Assembly: GCA_029259995.1 (NCBI GenBank)
Contig: JAJDEC010000555.1
Location: 1-6,681, forward strand
DNA length: 6,681 nt
DNA from: Phycisphaerae bacterium
GTDB lineage: Bacteria; Planctomycetota; Phycisphaerae; UBA1845; UTPLA1
Reading direction: 5' to 3'
Of the stretch, positions 6,390 to 6,681 are shown in pieces. The notes beneath the pieces were generated by a model, which saw only the letters and a list, made by a program, of their open reading frames with translations, had not been told where the DNA came from and searched no databases. How positions within the stretch are numbered: position 1 is the first letter of the stretch; each line of letters begins with the position of its first letter. The position numbers were made by a program, and so were the translations under genes.

Positions 6390-6437
6390 GACGATGACGG
6401 GTTGTGGCCTCGGCCGACCCGTCTCGTCTTTTTTCTT
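6390..6437 (+). terminator. Intrinsic (Rho-independent) terminator of flgM
   Basis: GACGA-t-GACGGGT (6390-6402) pairs with ACCCGTC-TCGTC (6417-6428), giving 12 pairs with one bulged T. A further GGCC/GGCC pairing (6406-6409 with 6412-6415) lies inside the loop. A T-rich tract follows at once (six Ts at 6429-6434, then CTT). It lies 28 nt after the flgM stop codon and is the clearest terminator in the window. Confidence 0.88.
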
Positions 6438-6470
6438 AGGATCGTCACGGTTTTGAGTAGAGCCGAGCAG

Positions 6471-6681
6471 GCAGCCGAGCTGCGTCCCGACATTGACGCA
6501 ATCAAAATAGCCCAGCGATTTATCGCTGGGGCACGCAGTTCCAAATACGATTTTCCGTCCCGTAGGGACGGAATGAGCAATCCCAGCCTTGAAAAAAAAG
6601 GTTCATTACGGGTTTGCGGGGACCGTTGACGGCGCTTGTCGACGCGGCGGCTGCATTCCACCAAGTCCCGGTAGGGACGAC
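6471..6681. repeat. Run of small perfect palindromes, probable dispersed intergenic repeat, continues past window end
   Basis: Five inverted repeats occur within 211 bp. They are GCAGC-CGA-GCTGC (6471-6483), TGCGTC/GACGCA (6481-6486 and 6495-6500), CCCAGCGAT-TT-ATCGCTGGG (6511-6530), TTCCGTCCC-GTA-GGGACGGAA (6553-6573) and GTCCC-GGTA-GGGAC (6665-6678). The last two share a core, GTCCC followed by GTAGGGAC, so the motif recurs about 110 bp apart. No real gene is visible on either strand. From memory, palindromes of this kind litter intergenic DNA of planctomycetes and some other phyla; I cannot verify that here. They could be REP-like elements mobilised by a RAYT (REP-associated tyrosine transposase), but no such gene is in the window. 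Confidence 0.6.

Noticed and set aside
6303..6629. Plus-strand 108-residue frame over the flgM end, terminator and palindromes
   Set aside because: It runs through a strong terminator and the hairpin array; the translation reflects the repeats, not a protein family.
6471..6681. Palindrome series considered as a CRISPR array
   Set aside because: Repeat units differ in sequence and spacing, with no constant direct repeat of 24-37 nt and no regular spacers.

Overview
The window (about 60% GC by eye) looks like a chromosomal segment from a Gram-negative, probably planctomycete-like bacterium. The clues are a lipoprotein combining an Asp-box segment and an Ig-like segment in a style I associate with Planctomycetota, a LAB_N-type small membrane protein, a FlgM-type anti-sigma factor, and palindromic intergenic repeats. 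The phylum call is inference; no rRNA or marker gene is present to fix it.

Left part (1-2180, minus strand): a secreted lipoprotein of unknown function, cut by the left window edge, lies 165 bp downstream of purQ. PurQ is the glutaminase subunit of FGAM synthase in purine biosynthesis and starts at 2180.

Centre (2181-5529, plus strand): a 113-bp divergent promoter region separates purQ from a tightly packed ABC importer operon of the BtuF-BtuD-BtuC type. The order is substrate-binding protein, ATPase, permease, with 8-nt and 4-nt gene overlaps. Residue-level similarity to E. coli BtuF and BtuC makes cobalamin or another corrinoid the most likely substrate; an iron-siderophore role cannot be excluded. 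Five bases after btuC comes a small membrane protein resembling the lipid-A biosynthesis N-terminal (LAB_N) domain. It overlaps a long shadow reading frame but is real only from about 5164.

Right part (5530-6681): a 532-bp stretch without a convincing gene, whose first half is packed with stem-loops. It is followed by a short flgM-like gene with a good ribosome binding site and a strong intrinsic terminator. The window ends in a run of small perfect palindromes that looks like a dispersed intergenic repeat.

How it fits together: the importer would bring a corrinoid from the periplasm to the cytoplasm, purQ serves purine synthesis, and FlgM would hold the flagellar sigma factor. These are separate functions side by side. 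I do not see a defence, mobile or biosynthetic system. The least explained parts are the stem-loop cluster after the LAB_N gene and the palindrome array at the right edge.
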